Positions 18,957-27,143 of a stretch of DNA of 64,000 nt are shown here, piece by piece. Source of the DNA: JASHVB01 sp035508435. GTDB lineage: Bacteria; Pseudomonadota; Alphaproteobacteria; Acetobacterales; Acetobacteraceae. A program made the translations under genes and the position numbers. The DNA lies in contig DATJNA010000125.1 in NCBI GenBank assembly GCA_035508435.1, forward strand, positions 1-64,000. Direction: 5' to 3'. The first letter of the stretch is position 1, and every line of letters starts with the position of its first letter. The notes below the pieces were generated by a model. That model did no database searches, was not told where the DNA came from, and saw nothing but the letters and a program-made list of their open reading frames with translations.

Positions 18957-19817
18957 ATGCCATCTGGGCTGGCGCAAACCGCGCCGCCGCTGCCGGAACA
19001 TGCTCCCGGAAGCGGCGTCGCATGGCTGGAACGTGCGGGCGTCGGCCTGCTCGTGTGGTTCGGCATCGCCCTGATCGGCGTGCCGCTCGTGCTCACCTTC
19101 TACCTCAGCTTGTTCGACGAGAAGCTGATCCTGTTCCCGCCGCGCGGCTACACGCTGTCGTGGTATGCGGCGATCCTGCCCAATTTCGGTGATCCCATCC
19201 TCACCAGCCTCGAGCTTGCCGCCGCCGCGGTGGGCGGCAGCCTGGTGCTGGGGATTCCCGCCGGCATCGGCCTCTCCCGCCATCGCTTCCGCGGCCGCGG
19301 CATCATCTCCACCCTGTTGCTGGCGCCGATCACGGTGCCCGGCATCGCGCTCGGCCTCGCCATCTACATCATGCTGGTCACCATCGACGAGCAAGCCGGC
19401 ACCACCATCACCAGTTCATTGCTCGGGCTGGTGCTGGCACATGTGCTGATCACCACGCCCTGGATGGTGCGTCTCTGCCTCGCCGCTCTGACCAACCACG
19501 AACGCACCGCCGAGGAGGCCGCCGCCAGCCTCGGCGCCGGCCCGCTGACGGTGATCTGGCGCGTCACCCTGCCCGCCATGCGCCCCGGCATCATTGCCGG
19601 CGCACTGTTTTCCTTCGTTTTCTCGTTCGAAAATCTCGAGCCTGCATTGTTCCTGAGCAGTCCGGGGGTTACCACGCTGCCGGTCGCGGTGCTGCAGTAT
19701 CTGGAATATCACATCGACCCACTGGTATCCGCGCTCGCAGTGGCGCAGACGGTCGGCGTTGCCGCGCTGCTGCTGTTGCTCGACCGCTTCACACGGCTGG
19801 GCCAGGTGGTGCGATGA
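18957..19817 (+). CDS. Polyamine-type ABC transporter permease (PotC-like)
   Basis: 286 residues with six membrane segments. The EAA loop is EEAAASLGAGPLTVIWRVT. WFGIALIGVPLVLTFYLSLF and 'YTLSWYAAIL' are typical of PotC/YdcV permeases. The start ATG lies after GTGGAGCG. It is the first gene of a four-gene importer operon in which every junction overlaps, and its last codons overlap the ATPase start as ATGA. Confidence 0.88.
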   Translation: MPSGLAQTAPPLPEHAPGSGVAWLERAGVGLLVWFGIALIGVPLVLTFYLSLFDEKLILFPPRGYTLSWYAAILPNFGDPILTSLELAAAAVGGSLVLGIPAGIGLSRHRFRGRGIISTLLLAPITVPGIALGLAIYIMLVTIDEQAGTTITSSLLGLVLAHVLITTPWMVRLCLAALTNHERTAEEAAASLGAGPLTVIWRVTLPAMRPGIIAGALFSFVFSFENLEPALFLSSPGVTTLPVAVLQYLEYHIDPLVSALAVAQTVGVAALLLLLDRFTRLGQVVR

Positions 19818-20926
19818 CCACCGCCGCGCTATCGCTGCACCGGCTCACCAGGCATTACGGCACCCATGCCGTGGTGGACGACGTCACGCTCGACGTGGAG
19901 CCAGGCGAGCTGATCGTCTTGCTTGGCCCCTCCGGCTGCGGCAAGACCACGACGCTGCGCATGATCGCGGGGTTCGTCGCACCCACGAGCGGCGACATTC
20001 ACCTCGACGGCAGCAGCATCATCGCGCTGCCGCCGCATCGCCGCGAAATGGGCATCGTGTTCCAAAGCTATGCGTTGTTCCCGCATTTGACGGTGGCGCG
20101 CAACGTCGCGTTCGGCCTGGAGATGCGCCGCACTCCGGCCGCCACCGCGGCGGCACGCGTCGCCGACATGCTGCGTCTGGTGAAGTTGGACCCGATGGCG
20201 GACCGCCTGCCGCGCGAACTCTCCGGTGGCCAGCAGCAGCGCGTCGCGCTGGCCCGCGCGCTGGCGATCCATCCGCGGCTGCTGCTGCTGGACGAGCCGC
20301 TGTCCAATCTCGATGCCGCGCTGCGCGGCGAGATGGCGCGCGAGATCCGCATCCTGCAACGCAACGGCGGCATCACCACGATCATGGTCACGCACGACCA
20401 GACCGAGGCGATGGCGATGGCCGACCGCCTCGTGGTGATGCATGACGGCCGCGTGCAGCAGATCGGCGTTCCGGAAACCATCCATGCGCACCCTGCCAAT
20501 CCCTTCGTCGCGCGCTTCATCGGCGGCAGCAACATCCTGGAAGGGCGCCTGTCGGACGGTCGTCGCCTGACCCTGCCTGACGGTACGGCGCTGGCGCTCG
20601 CATCGCGTTATAGCGGTGGCGGCAATGCGACGTTGGCCGTGCGCCCCGATAGCGTGCATCTGCTGCCCGCCAATGGCGATGCGCGTGCCGAAGGCGAGGT
20701 GACGCTGTGCACCTGGCTGGGCTCGGTGGTGGAGCATGTCGTGCAGCTTGGCCCGGACGTCACGGTGCTGGCGCGCGGCCCCGCGCTGGGGCGCGATGCC
20801 GTCCGCCGTTATCCGCCTGGCACGCGCGTCGCGCTGGCCTGGCAGCCCGACGAGGAACGCTTGTTTGATGCCGAGGGGCATGCCCTGGCGGCATCGGTTG
20901 TCATGAAGGAGACCCATGATGCCTGA
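19814..20926 (+). CDS. Polyamine-type ABC transporter ATPase (PotA-like)
   Basis: 370 residues. Walker A LLGPSGCGKTTTLRM, Q-loop VFQSYALFPHLTVARNV, signature LSGGQQQRVALARAL, Walker B LLLLDEPLSNLDAAL, and switch His in MVTHDQTEAM. A TOBE-type regulatory domain follows from about residue 240 (FIGGSNILEGRL ... VRPDSVHLLP). It powers import by the flanking permeases of spermidine/putrescine or related cations. It is the only importer ATPase in the window, so it might also serve the sugar importer at 9.7-12.7 kb; that is only a possibility. Overlaps neighbours on both sides. Confidence 0.92.
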   Translation: MTTAALSLHRLTRHYGTHAVVDDVTLDVEPGELIVLLGPSGCGKTTTLRMIAGFVAPTSGDIHLDGSSIIALPPHRREMGIVFQSYALFPHLTVARNVAFGLEMRRTPAATAAARVADMLRLVKLDPMADRLPRELSGGQQQRVALARALAIHPRLLLLDEPLSNLDAALRGEMAREIRILQRNGGITTIMVTHDQTEAMAMADRLVVMHDGRVQQIGVPETIHAHPANPFVARFIGGSNILEGRLSDGRRLTLPDGTALALASRYSGGGNATLAVRPDSVHLLPANGDARAEGEVTLCTWLGSVVEHVVQLGPDVTVLARGPALGRDAVRRYPPGTRVALAWQPDEERLFDAEGHALAASVVMKETHDA

Positions 20927-21959
20927 ACCCGCGGTAACCCGCCGCACTTTGCTTGCCGGCAGTGCCTTGCTCGCTGCGCCCGCGATTCTGAGCCGCCGCG
21001 CGCACGCCGCGGAACGCTGCGTCGTCGGCACCTGGGGCGGCGACTATGCCCGCCTGCTGCGCGAGAACATCGACGAGCCGATCCTGAAGCCGGCCGGCGT
21101 CGAGGTCGTGCAGGATGTCGGCGATGAGAGCCCACGCGTTTCGAAACTCTACGCCCAGCGAGCACTACCCCGGGGCACCGACGACATCGCCTGCGTCAAT
21201 GCGACGACGGGCTATCGCGTGAATGCCGCGGGCCTGGTGGACGACCTGACCGAACAACAGGTCCCCAACCTGAAATACGTCCGTCGCGAGCTGCGCATAG
21301 CCGGCTTCGTGCCGCATATCTTCAGCGCACAGGTACTGCTTTACAATCCGGCCACGGTGACAAACCCGCCACACTCGCTGGCCGACTTCCTCGATCCACA
21401 GTGGAAAGGCAAGGTCGGTGTGATCGCGCCCGCGGGCCCGTGGCTGCTTCAGGCCGCCAGCCTGCTGGAGACCGATACCACCACCGATTTCGACAAGGCC
21501 AAGGCGTTCATGCTGAAGCTGCGCGCCAACGGACTGCGGATGTATCCGGAAACCGACAACCTCGCCCCGGCGTTCAAAAGCGGCGAGATCGACGTCGGCA
21601 TGATCTGGCTGGCACGCGACGTGATGTGGCAGAACGCCGGCTTTCCGGTGCAGGCAATCTGGCCGAAAGAAGGCGCCCTTCTCTACGTGTCCGGCATGGT
21701 GATGCCGAAAAATGCACCCGACAAGGACGCCGCCCACAAATACATGAACGCGCTGCTCGAGCCGGCGGCGCAGCAGGGCTTCGCCGCACATATGGGCTAT
21801 CTGCCGACCGTCACCGACGCGCCGCTGTCCGGCAAGATCGCCGACCAATTGGCGTTCCCGAAGCCCGCGCCAAAGCTGGTGCCGCCGGACTATGCCGTGT
21901 TGTCCAAGGCGTTGCCGGACCTCAACGACTGGTGGTTGAAGAACATGCAGAATGGCTGA
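20916..21959 (+). CDS. Polyamine-type ABC transporter substrate-binding protein (PotD-like)
   Basis: 347 residues. The N terminus TRRTLLAGSALLAAPAIL followed by RRAHA fits a Tat-like or Sec export signal (one twin-Arg, cleavage after AHA). The mature protein has VVGTWGGDYARLLREN and 'IDVGMIWLARDVMWQ', typical of family-1 spermidine/putrescine and related binding proteins, including many from alphaproteobacteria with unknown ligand. It starts inside the ATPase gene's end (11-bp overlap) and its own end overlaps the next permease by eight bases. Confidence 0.88.
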   Translation: MMPEPAVTRRTLLAGSALLAAPAILSRRAHAAERCVVGTWGGDYARLLRENIDEPILKPAGVEVVQDVGDESPRVSKLYAQRALPRGTDDIACVNATTGYRVNAAGLVDDLTEQQVPNLKYVRRELRIAGFVPHIFSAQVLLYNPATVTNPPHSLADFLDPQWKGKVGVIAPAGPWLLQAASLLETDTTTDFDKAKAFMLKLRANGLRMYPETDNLAPAFKSGEIDVGMIWLARDVMWQNAGFPVQAIWPKEGALLYVSGMVMPKNAPDKDAAHKYMNALLEPAAQQGFAAHMGYLPTVTDAPLSGKIADQLAFPKPAPKLVPPDYAVLSKALPDLNDWWLKNMQNG

Positions 21960-22806
21960 ACGCCGGGAGGCCGGCGCGGCCCTGGCGTTGCTGGGGCCGG
22001 CCAGCCTGCTGATGGCGGTGATGCTGATCGCGCCGCTCGCGTTCCTGGCACGCATCAGCGCCAACCGCTTCGACCCGACGCAGTTGATGATCGCCGCGGT
22101 GACGCCGGAAAACTACCTGCGCTTCTTCCGCGACCCGTTCTATTGGAATGTGCTGGTCACCACGCTGCGCGTGTCGGTGATCGTGACGGCGGTCTGCCTG
22201 GCGCTGGGTCTGCCGATGGCCTGGCGCCTGGCCCGCACCACCAGCCGCTGGAAATCCGTCTACATGGTGCTGACCGTGCTGCCGCTGTTCATCGGTTCCA
22301 CCACGCGCACCGCCGGTTGGATGATCCTGTTCGCGCGTGGCGGCATGCTCGACATCATCTCGCGCGACGTGCTGCACGCCGGCGGCGTCAACCTGATGTT
22401 CACCGAAACCGCGGTGCTCGCGGGTATCATCGCGATCGAGCTGCCATTCACGCTGCTGACCTTGCAGAGCGTGTTCGAGGGCATCGATCCGCGGCTGGAG
22501 GAGGCCGCGTCCTCGATGGGCGCCACGCCCTCGCGCGCATTCTGGCGCATCGTGTTTCCGTTGGCGCTGCCGGGCGTCGCCATCGCCGCGGTGCTGTCCT
22601 TCATCCTCTGCATGAACGCGTTTGCCACCCCGGTATTGCTCGGCGGTCCGCGCTTCCAGATGATGGCGCCGCTGTTGTTCTGGGCGTTCAGCAACGACAA
22701 TAACTGGCCGTTCGCCGGCGCCATCGCGTTCATACTCATGGCGACCACATTGGGACTGACCGGCCTGGCAAACGTGGTGATCCCGCGGCGCTATCACGCG
22801 CGGTGA
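21952..22806 (+). CDS. Polyamine-type ABC transporter permease (PotB-like)
   Basis: 284 residues, six predicted membrane segments. EAA loop: EEAASSMGATPSRAFWRIVF. The N-terminal LALLGPASLLMAVMLIAPLAF and the loop FIGSTTRTAGWMILF fit PotB/PotH permeases. It completes a C-A-D-B ordered importer. It converges with the ammonium transporter gene, 48 bp away; no obvious terminator hairpin with a T run was found between them. Confidence 0.88.
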   Translation: MAERREAGAALALLGPASLLMAVMLIAPLAFLARISANRFDPTQLMIAAVTPENYLRFFRDPFYWNVLVTTLRVSVIVTAVCLALGLPMAWRLARTTSRWKSVYMVLTVLPLFIGSTTRTAGWMILFARGGMLDIISRDVLHAGGVNLMFTETAVLAGIIAIELPFTLLTLQSVFEGIDPRLEEAASSMGATPSRAFWRIVFPLALPGVAIAAVLSFILCMNAFATPVLLGGPRFQMMAPLLFWAFSNDNNWPFAGAIAFILMATTLGLTGLANVVIPRRYHAR

Positions 22807-22854
22807 CCTGGTGGTGACCCGCCGATCCGTCGCGGTCCCGCCCCGTGCCGGCTG

Positions 22855-24117
22855 TCAGAACACTTGCTCGCCGTGCAGCACGATATCCAGACCTTCCCGT
22901 TCTTGCTCCCGCGACACGCGCAGCCCCACCAGCACATCGGTAAGCTTGAGCAACAGGAAGCTGCCCAGCGCGCCGTAGATCAGGGTCGTCGCGATCCCCA
23001 GCGCCTGCACCCCCAGCAGATGCACGCCACCGGTTGCCGTCCCCTCCGGGTGCAGCGGCGTCGCCGTCAGCGGGCCGTAGGCGAGGACACCGGTCGCCAG
23101 CATGCCGACGATGCCGCCCACGCCGTGCACGCCGAACACGTCCAGGCTGTCGTCGTAGCCCAGCATCGGCTTCAGCACCGTCACCGCCCAGAAGCACACC
23201 GCGCCGGCGACGATGCCGATCGCCAGCGCAGGTCCGGGCAGCACGAAGCCGGAGGCCGGCGTGATCGCCACCAGCCCCGCCACCGCGCCGGAGATCGCGC
23301 CCAGGACCGAGGGTTTCGCGCGCAGGAACCACTCGGCGAAGCTCCAGGACAGTGTGGCGCCGGCGGCGGCCATCTGGGTCGCGAGCACAGCCATCGCCGC
23401 GCGTCCGTTGGCGGCCAGCGCCCCGCCGGAATTGAAGCCGAGCCAGCCGACCCACAGCAGCGCCGCCCCGATCACCGCATAGGACAGGTTCCACGGCGCC
23501 ATGTTCTCGTGGCCGTAACCCAGCCGCCGCCCCAGCATCAGCGCACACACCAGGCCGGCAATGCCGGAATTGATCTCCACCACCGTGCCGCCGGCGAAAT
23601 CGGCGATGCCGAGGTGGTTCAGCCAGCCGGTGGGCGCCCAGACCCAATGCGCCACCGGCGCATAGACCAGCAGCGACCACAGCGTCATGAACAACAGCAG
23701 GGCGGAGAATTTCATGCGGTCGGCAAAGGCGCCGGTGATCACGGCGGGCGTTATCACCGCAAACGCCATCTGGAACAGGATGAAGACGCTTTCCGGGATC
23801 GTGGTGGGCTGCGCTGCGGCACTGCCGGCCCCCAGCGTGAAGGGCTTGTTCCAGCCCTCGCCCAACCCATTTAGCAGCAGGCGCGATGCGTCGCCGATCC
23901 ACGGGCTGCCGTTGGTGAAGGCGAGCGAGAAGCCCGCCACCATCCACACCACGCTCATCAACGCGCACAGACTGAACGACTGCATCATGGTGGCGAGCAC
24001 GTTCTTCTTGCGCACCATTCCGGCGTAGAACAAGGCGAGCCCGGGAACGGTCATCAGCAGGACCAGGGCGGTGCTGGTCAGCACCCAGGCAACGTCGCCT
24101 GGCTCGATGTGCGGCAT
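22855..24117 (-). CDS. amtB: Ammonium transporter (Amt/Mep/Rh), Glu variant of the twin-His site
   Basis: 420 residues, eleven membrane segments, starting at the ATG after AGAGGACTGCC; a 16-residue upstream extension is unlikely. GLALFYAGMVRKKNV, VYAPVAHWVWAP and FGVHGVGGIVGML are Amt signatures. The second pore His is present (H331), but the first, H168 in E. coli AmtB, is Glu here: E181 in GGTVVEINSGIAG. The spacing to H331 is the same 150 residues, and the codon is GAG. The same substitution is known in yeast Mep1 and Mep3. It imports ammonium across the inner membrane. No glnK gene is adjacent, unlike most bacterial amtB loci. Confidence 0.93.
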   Translation of the reverse strand: MPHIEPGDVAWVLTSTALVLLMTVPGLALFYAGMVRKKNVLATMMQSFSLCALMSVVWMVAGFSLAFTNGSPWIGDASRLLLNGLGEGWNKPFTLGAGSAAAQPTTIPESVFILFQMAFAVITPAVITGAFADRMKFSALLLFMTLWSLLVYAPVAHWVWAPTGWLNHLGIADFAGGTVVEINSGIAGLVCALMLGRRLGYGHENMAPWNLSYAVIGAALLWVGWLGFNSGGALAANGRAAMAVLATQMAAAGATLSWSFAEWFLRAKPSVLGAISGAVAGLVAITPASGFVLPGPALAIGIVAGAVCFWAVTVLKPMLGYDDSLDVFGVHGVGGIVGMLATGVLAYGPLTATPLHPEGTATGGVHLLGVQALGIATTLIYGALGSFLLLKLTDVLVGLRVSREQEREGLDIVLHGEQVF

Positions 24118-24389
24118 GGCGGCAGTCCTCTCGCGGCCGCACGCACGCGGGCGCAGGCTACGCACGCAGCGGCGGATGTAGACCGCATGTGACGAACCAG
24201 GCGGGTCGTGCCACCGTTACAACTTCCGTGCCAATCGCGCCCGCTTGCCGCCTCCGGCCGGCAAGGCCATGTTGCCGCGAAATTGGGCACAGGGCGTTTG
24301 CCGTCCGCGGCATCAGTTGCCGCAAGGCATGGCGGTTGGGGCAGCGCAACGGCTGCCTGATCCGTACGCAGCAGCGAGGGATCATCAAC

Positions 24390-25622
24390 ATGGCTCAGAG
24401 GATGGATGCCGAGGTCTGCGTTGTCGGCGCCGGGCCGGTGGGCGGCACGTTGGCCTGCCGCCTCGCCGCCGCGGGCATTGCCACCGTGCTGGTGGACCGC
24501 GCCGCCCTGCCGCCGATGGAGCATCCGGCGTTCGACGGCCGCGCCTTCGCCATCGCCGCCGGGTCACGCACGCTGCTGGCGGATGCCGGAGTTTGGCACC
24601 GGCTGGCAGTGCCGCCGAACCCGATCCTGGACATCCGTGTCAGCGACGGCCGGCTGGGCCGGCGGCCATCGCGCCTGCATTTGCATTTCGACCATCACGA
24701 GGCCGGAGCCGATGCCGGCCCGTTCGGCTGGATGGTGGAAGCGCGCAGCCTGCGGATGGCGCTGAACGGCTACTTTGCGGAGCTGCCTGCGCTGCGTGTG
24801 TTCGCCCCGGCGGCGGCGGCAGTGGAACGGCGCGCGGATCGCGCCGTGGTGCGGATCGCCGGCGGTCCGGAGCTGCACTGCCGGCTGGTGGTCGCGGCCG
24901 AGGGGCGCCACTCGCCGCTGCGTGAGGCGGCGGACATCCCCGTCACGCGCCTGCCCTACGGCCAGACCGGCATCGTCTGCGCCGTCAGCCACGAACACCC
25001 GCATCACGACCTGGCGCTGGAACATTTCCTGCCGTCGGGACCGTTCGCCGCCTTGCCGATGGGGCCAAGCCTGGATGCGGAGCTGGGCGGCGCGCCGAAC
25101 GTCTCGGCCATCGTGTGGACCGAGCGCACGCCGATCGCCAGGCAGATGCTGCGGCTGGACAATGCGCGGTTCGGCCAGGAGGTCGGTCGCCGGCTGGGCG
25201 ACCACCTGGGCGCCCTGCGGATGGTGGGACGGCGGTGGTCCTATCCGCTGTCGGCAATGCTGGTCCATCGCTACGTCGCGACGCGGCTGGCGCTGGCCGG
25301 CGACGCGGCGCACGGGATCCATCCGATCGCCGGCCAGGGCCTGAACCTGGGCTTTCGGGACGCGATCGCCCTGGCGGATCTGGTGACCGCCGCGGCTGCA
25401 ACAGGTGCGGACCCCGGCGCGCCTGCCTTGCTCGCGCGCTACCAGCGCCGGCGGCGCCCTGACAATCTGCTGATGCTGGCCATGACCGACGGGCTGGACC
25501 GGCTGTTCAGCAACGACAACCGGCTGCTGCGACTGGCGCGCGATATCGGCATCGCCGCGGTGGACCGGACTCCGCCACTGAAACGATTGTTCATGCGCCG
25601 CGCCATGGGGCTGACGGCTTGA
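24390..25622 (+). CDS. UbiH/UbiF/VisC family FAD-dependent hydroxylase
   Basis: 410 residues. The start ATG follows GCGAGGGATC. The N-terminal FAD-binding motif is VCVVGAGPVGGTLACRLA. The second FAD block GDAAHGIHPIAGQGLNLGFRD, shown here in parts, is the signature of the ubiquinone-ring hydroxylases. FDGRAFAIAAGSRTLLADAGVW also fits. It probably hydroxylates an aromatic ring position during ubiquinone synthesis, with NAD(P)H and oxygen. Which of the UbiH, UbiF, UbiI, UbiL or UbiM positions it serves cannot be decided. It is followed after 200 bp by a methyltransferase gene on the same strand, and is divergent from amtB. Confidence 0.9.
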   Translation: MAQRMDAEVCVVGAGPVGGTLACRLAAAGIATVLVDRAALPPMEHPAFDGRAFAIAAGSRTLLADAGVWHRLAVPPNPILDIRVSDGRLGRRPSRLHLHFDHHEAGADAGPFGWMVEARSLRMALNGYFAELPALRVFAPAAAAVERRADRAVVRIAGGPELHCRLVVAAEGRHSPLREAADIPVTRLPYGQTGIVCAVSHEHPHHDLALEHFLPSGPFAALPMGPSLDAELGGAPNVSAIVWTERTPIARQMLRLDNARFGQEVGRRLGDHLGALRMVGRRWSYPLSAMLVHRYVATRLALAGDAAHGIHPIAGQGLNLGFRDAIALADLVTAAAATGADPGAPALLARYQRRRRPDNLLMLAMTDGLDRLFSNDNRLLRLARDIGIAAVDRTPPLKRLFMRRAMGLTA

Positions 25623-25756
25623 GAAGTGGGGAAACCATTTGTCGACGCTGGCGCGACGCACGCGTCACGCCGCCCTGCCGTTATAAAACTGTCACGTGCC
25701 ACGATAGTCGGTCGATGTCAGTTTGCTTAAATCGTCCCGATTCGCGAGGGGAAAGT

Positions 25757-25801
25757 ATGCCTGCCGAACGTCGTGGCACCAGTTCTGTACAGGGTGTCTG
25801 A
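25757..25801 (+). CDS. Possible leader peptide upstream of the methyltransferase (14 aa)
   Basis: ATG preceded by the strong ribosome-binding site GCGAGGGGAAAGT encodes MPAERRGTSSVQGV and stops 20 bp before the methyltransferase ATG, which itself has no good ribosome-binding site. A short translated upstream frame would explain both facts, by delivering ribosomes to the downstream start. It could also be chance. There is no conserved attenuator-like run of one amino acid. Confidence 0.35.
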   Translation: MPAERRGTSSVQGV

Positions 25802-25820
25802 AGCCGATGCGTGTTGCGAA

Positions 25821-26474
25821 ATGATGACGGACATCGCGCGGGAAACTGTTATCCAGGCCTATGGCCGGTGGGCTCCCGTTTATGATCTGGTGTTCGGTCC
25901 CGTATTCCGTACCGGACGCCGTGCCGCGATCGAGGCGGCAGAACACGTCGGCGGACGCATTCTGGAAGTAGGGGTCGGCACCGGCCTGTCCTTGCCCGGC
26001 TATTCCGGCCGGAACAAAGTGTTCGGCGTCGACATCTCGGCTGCAATGCTCAAGCGGGCACGCAACCGGGTGGCGCGACTCCGGCTGCGCCACGTCGAAG
26101 GCCTCGCTGTGATGGATGCCGAGGCGCTGGACTTTCCCGACAACGCCTTCGACGTCGTGGTGGCGCAATACGTCGTCACCGCGGTGCCGCATCCGGAACG
26201 CGCGCTGGATGAATTCGCACGTGTGGTCCGCCCCGGCGGCGAGATCGTCATCACCAGCCGTATCGGTGCCGAATCCGGATTGCGCGGCGCGGTGGAGAAA
26301 ACGCTGATGCCGGTCACCAGCCGCCTCGGCTTTCGCACCGAGTTCGCCTGGGATCGCTACGCCCGCTGGGCAGAAGCGTCGCCCGACGTGCAGTTGATCG
26401 AGCGTCGCCCATTGCCCCCACTGGGGCATTTTTCGTTGATCCGGTTCGCAAAACGTCCAATCCGCCATAACTAA
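25821..26474 (+). CDS. pmtA: SAM-dependent methyltransferase, phosphatidylethanolamine N-methyltransferase (PmtA) type
   Basis: 217 residues. RWAPVYDLVFGPVFRTGRRAA at the N terminus is the signature of the Rhodobacter/Rhizobium soluble PmtA group. The SAM-binding motif is ILEVGVGTGLSLPGY, with VFGVDISAAMLKRA and FDVVVAQYVVTAVPHPE following. It methylates phosphatidylethanolamine stepwise to phosphatidylcholine at the membrane surface. The frame extends upstream to a GTG, but the conserved region begins just after the paired ATGs chosen here. A phosphatidylserine decarboxylase gene 2.5 kb away makes the substrate, supporting the role. Confidence 0.85.
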   Translation: MMTDIARETVIQAYGRWAPVYDLVFGPVFRTGRRAAIEAAEHVGGRILEVGVGTGLSLPGYSGRNKVFGVDISAAMLKRARNRVARLRLRHVEGLAVMDAEALDFPDNAFDVVVAQYVVTAVPHPERALDEFARVVRPGGEIVITSRIGAESGLRGAVEKTLMPVTSRLGFRTEFAWDRYARWAEASPDVQLIERRPLPPLGHFSLIRFAKRPIRHN

Positions 26475-26546
26475 CCATCGAGTAAATCGGCGACCAGGCG
26501 GCCTGACAGGGGGTCAGGTTCGTTGCAATGACAAGAAAGGACCACG

Positions 26547-27143
26547 ATGTGCAGTTTTCTTGAATGCCTGAAGATGCAGCGTTGGGATGACCACCGTTAC
26601 TATCATCACAGCCGGATCAACCAGTCCCTGCATCTCGTCAGTGCGCTGAGCTTCGTCTGCGCCTATGTGGTGGCCTTCAAGGATCCGGCCATGGCGGCCT
26701 TGCTCGGCTGGCTGCTGGCGATGACCTCGCGGCAGATCGGCCATATCGTGTTCGAGCCGAAGACCTACGACGTCATCAACCAGGCGACGCATGAGTTCAA
26801 GGAAGCGATCAAGGTCGGCTACAATCTGCGGCGCAAGGCCGTGCTGCTGACGGTCTGGGCGCTGTCGCCGTTGCTGCTGTGGTGGGACCCGACGCTGTTG
26901 CATACGGTGAAGCCGCCCAAGGGCTTCGGCGATTTCTCGCGCAACGTCGGCTATCTGTGGCTGGCGCTCGGCGGCGCCGGGTTGACGTTCCGCACCTTGC
27001 AGTTGTTCTTCGTGCGCGACGTGCAGACCGGGTTGGTATGGGCCACGAAGATTCTCACCGACCCGTTCCACGACATCAAGCTCTATTACCGCGCCCCGGG
27101 CTACCTGTTGCGCGGCGAGATGTTCGAGCCGGCGCCTACCTAG
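26547..27143 (+). CDS. Unknown four-helix membrane protein (198 aa)
   Basis: I do not recognise the family. After a short N-terminal region with a His-rich patch (HRYYHHSRINQSLHL) come hydrophobic segments at about residues 28-46, 47-62, 97-116 and 130-150. More histidines lie at RQIGHIVF and NQATHEFKEA. The spaced His in and near membrane helices recall membrane-bound di-iron hydroxylases and the Mpo1/DUF962 lipid enzymes, but the exact motifs do not match. The start ATG follows AAGGACCACG. Its end overlaps the convergent aminotransferase gene by eight bases, and pmtA lies 72 bp upstream on the same strand. Confidence 0.7.
   Translation: MCSFLECLKMQRWDDHRYYHHSRINQSLHLVSALSFVCAYVVAFKDPAMAALLGWLLAMTSRQIGHIVFEPKTYDVINQATHEFKEAIKVGYNLRRKAVLLTVWALSPLLLWWDPTLLHTVKPPKGFGDFSRNVGYLWLALGGAGLTFRTLQLFFVRDVQTGLVWATKILTDPFHDIKLYYRAPGYLLRGEMFEPAPT

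Noticed and set aside
19814..20926. Missing ATPase of the sulfosugar importer
   Set aside because: It is translationally coupled on both sides to its own binding protein and permease genes in a complete polyamine-type importer, so I only mention sharing as a possibility.
26502..26518. CCTGAC/GTCAGG hairpin after pmtA as terminator
   Set aside because: Only six pairs and no T run; too weak to claim.
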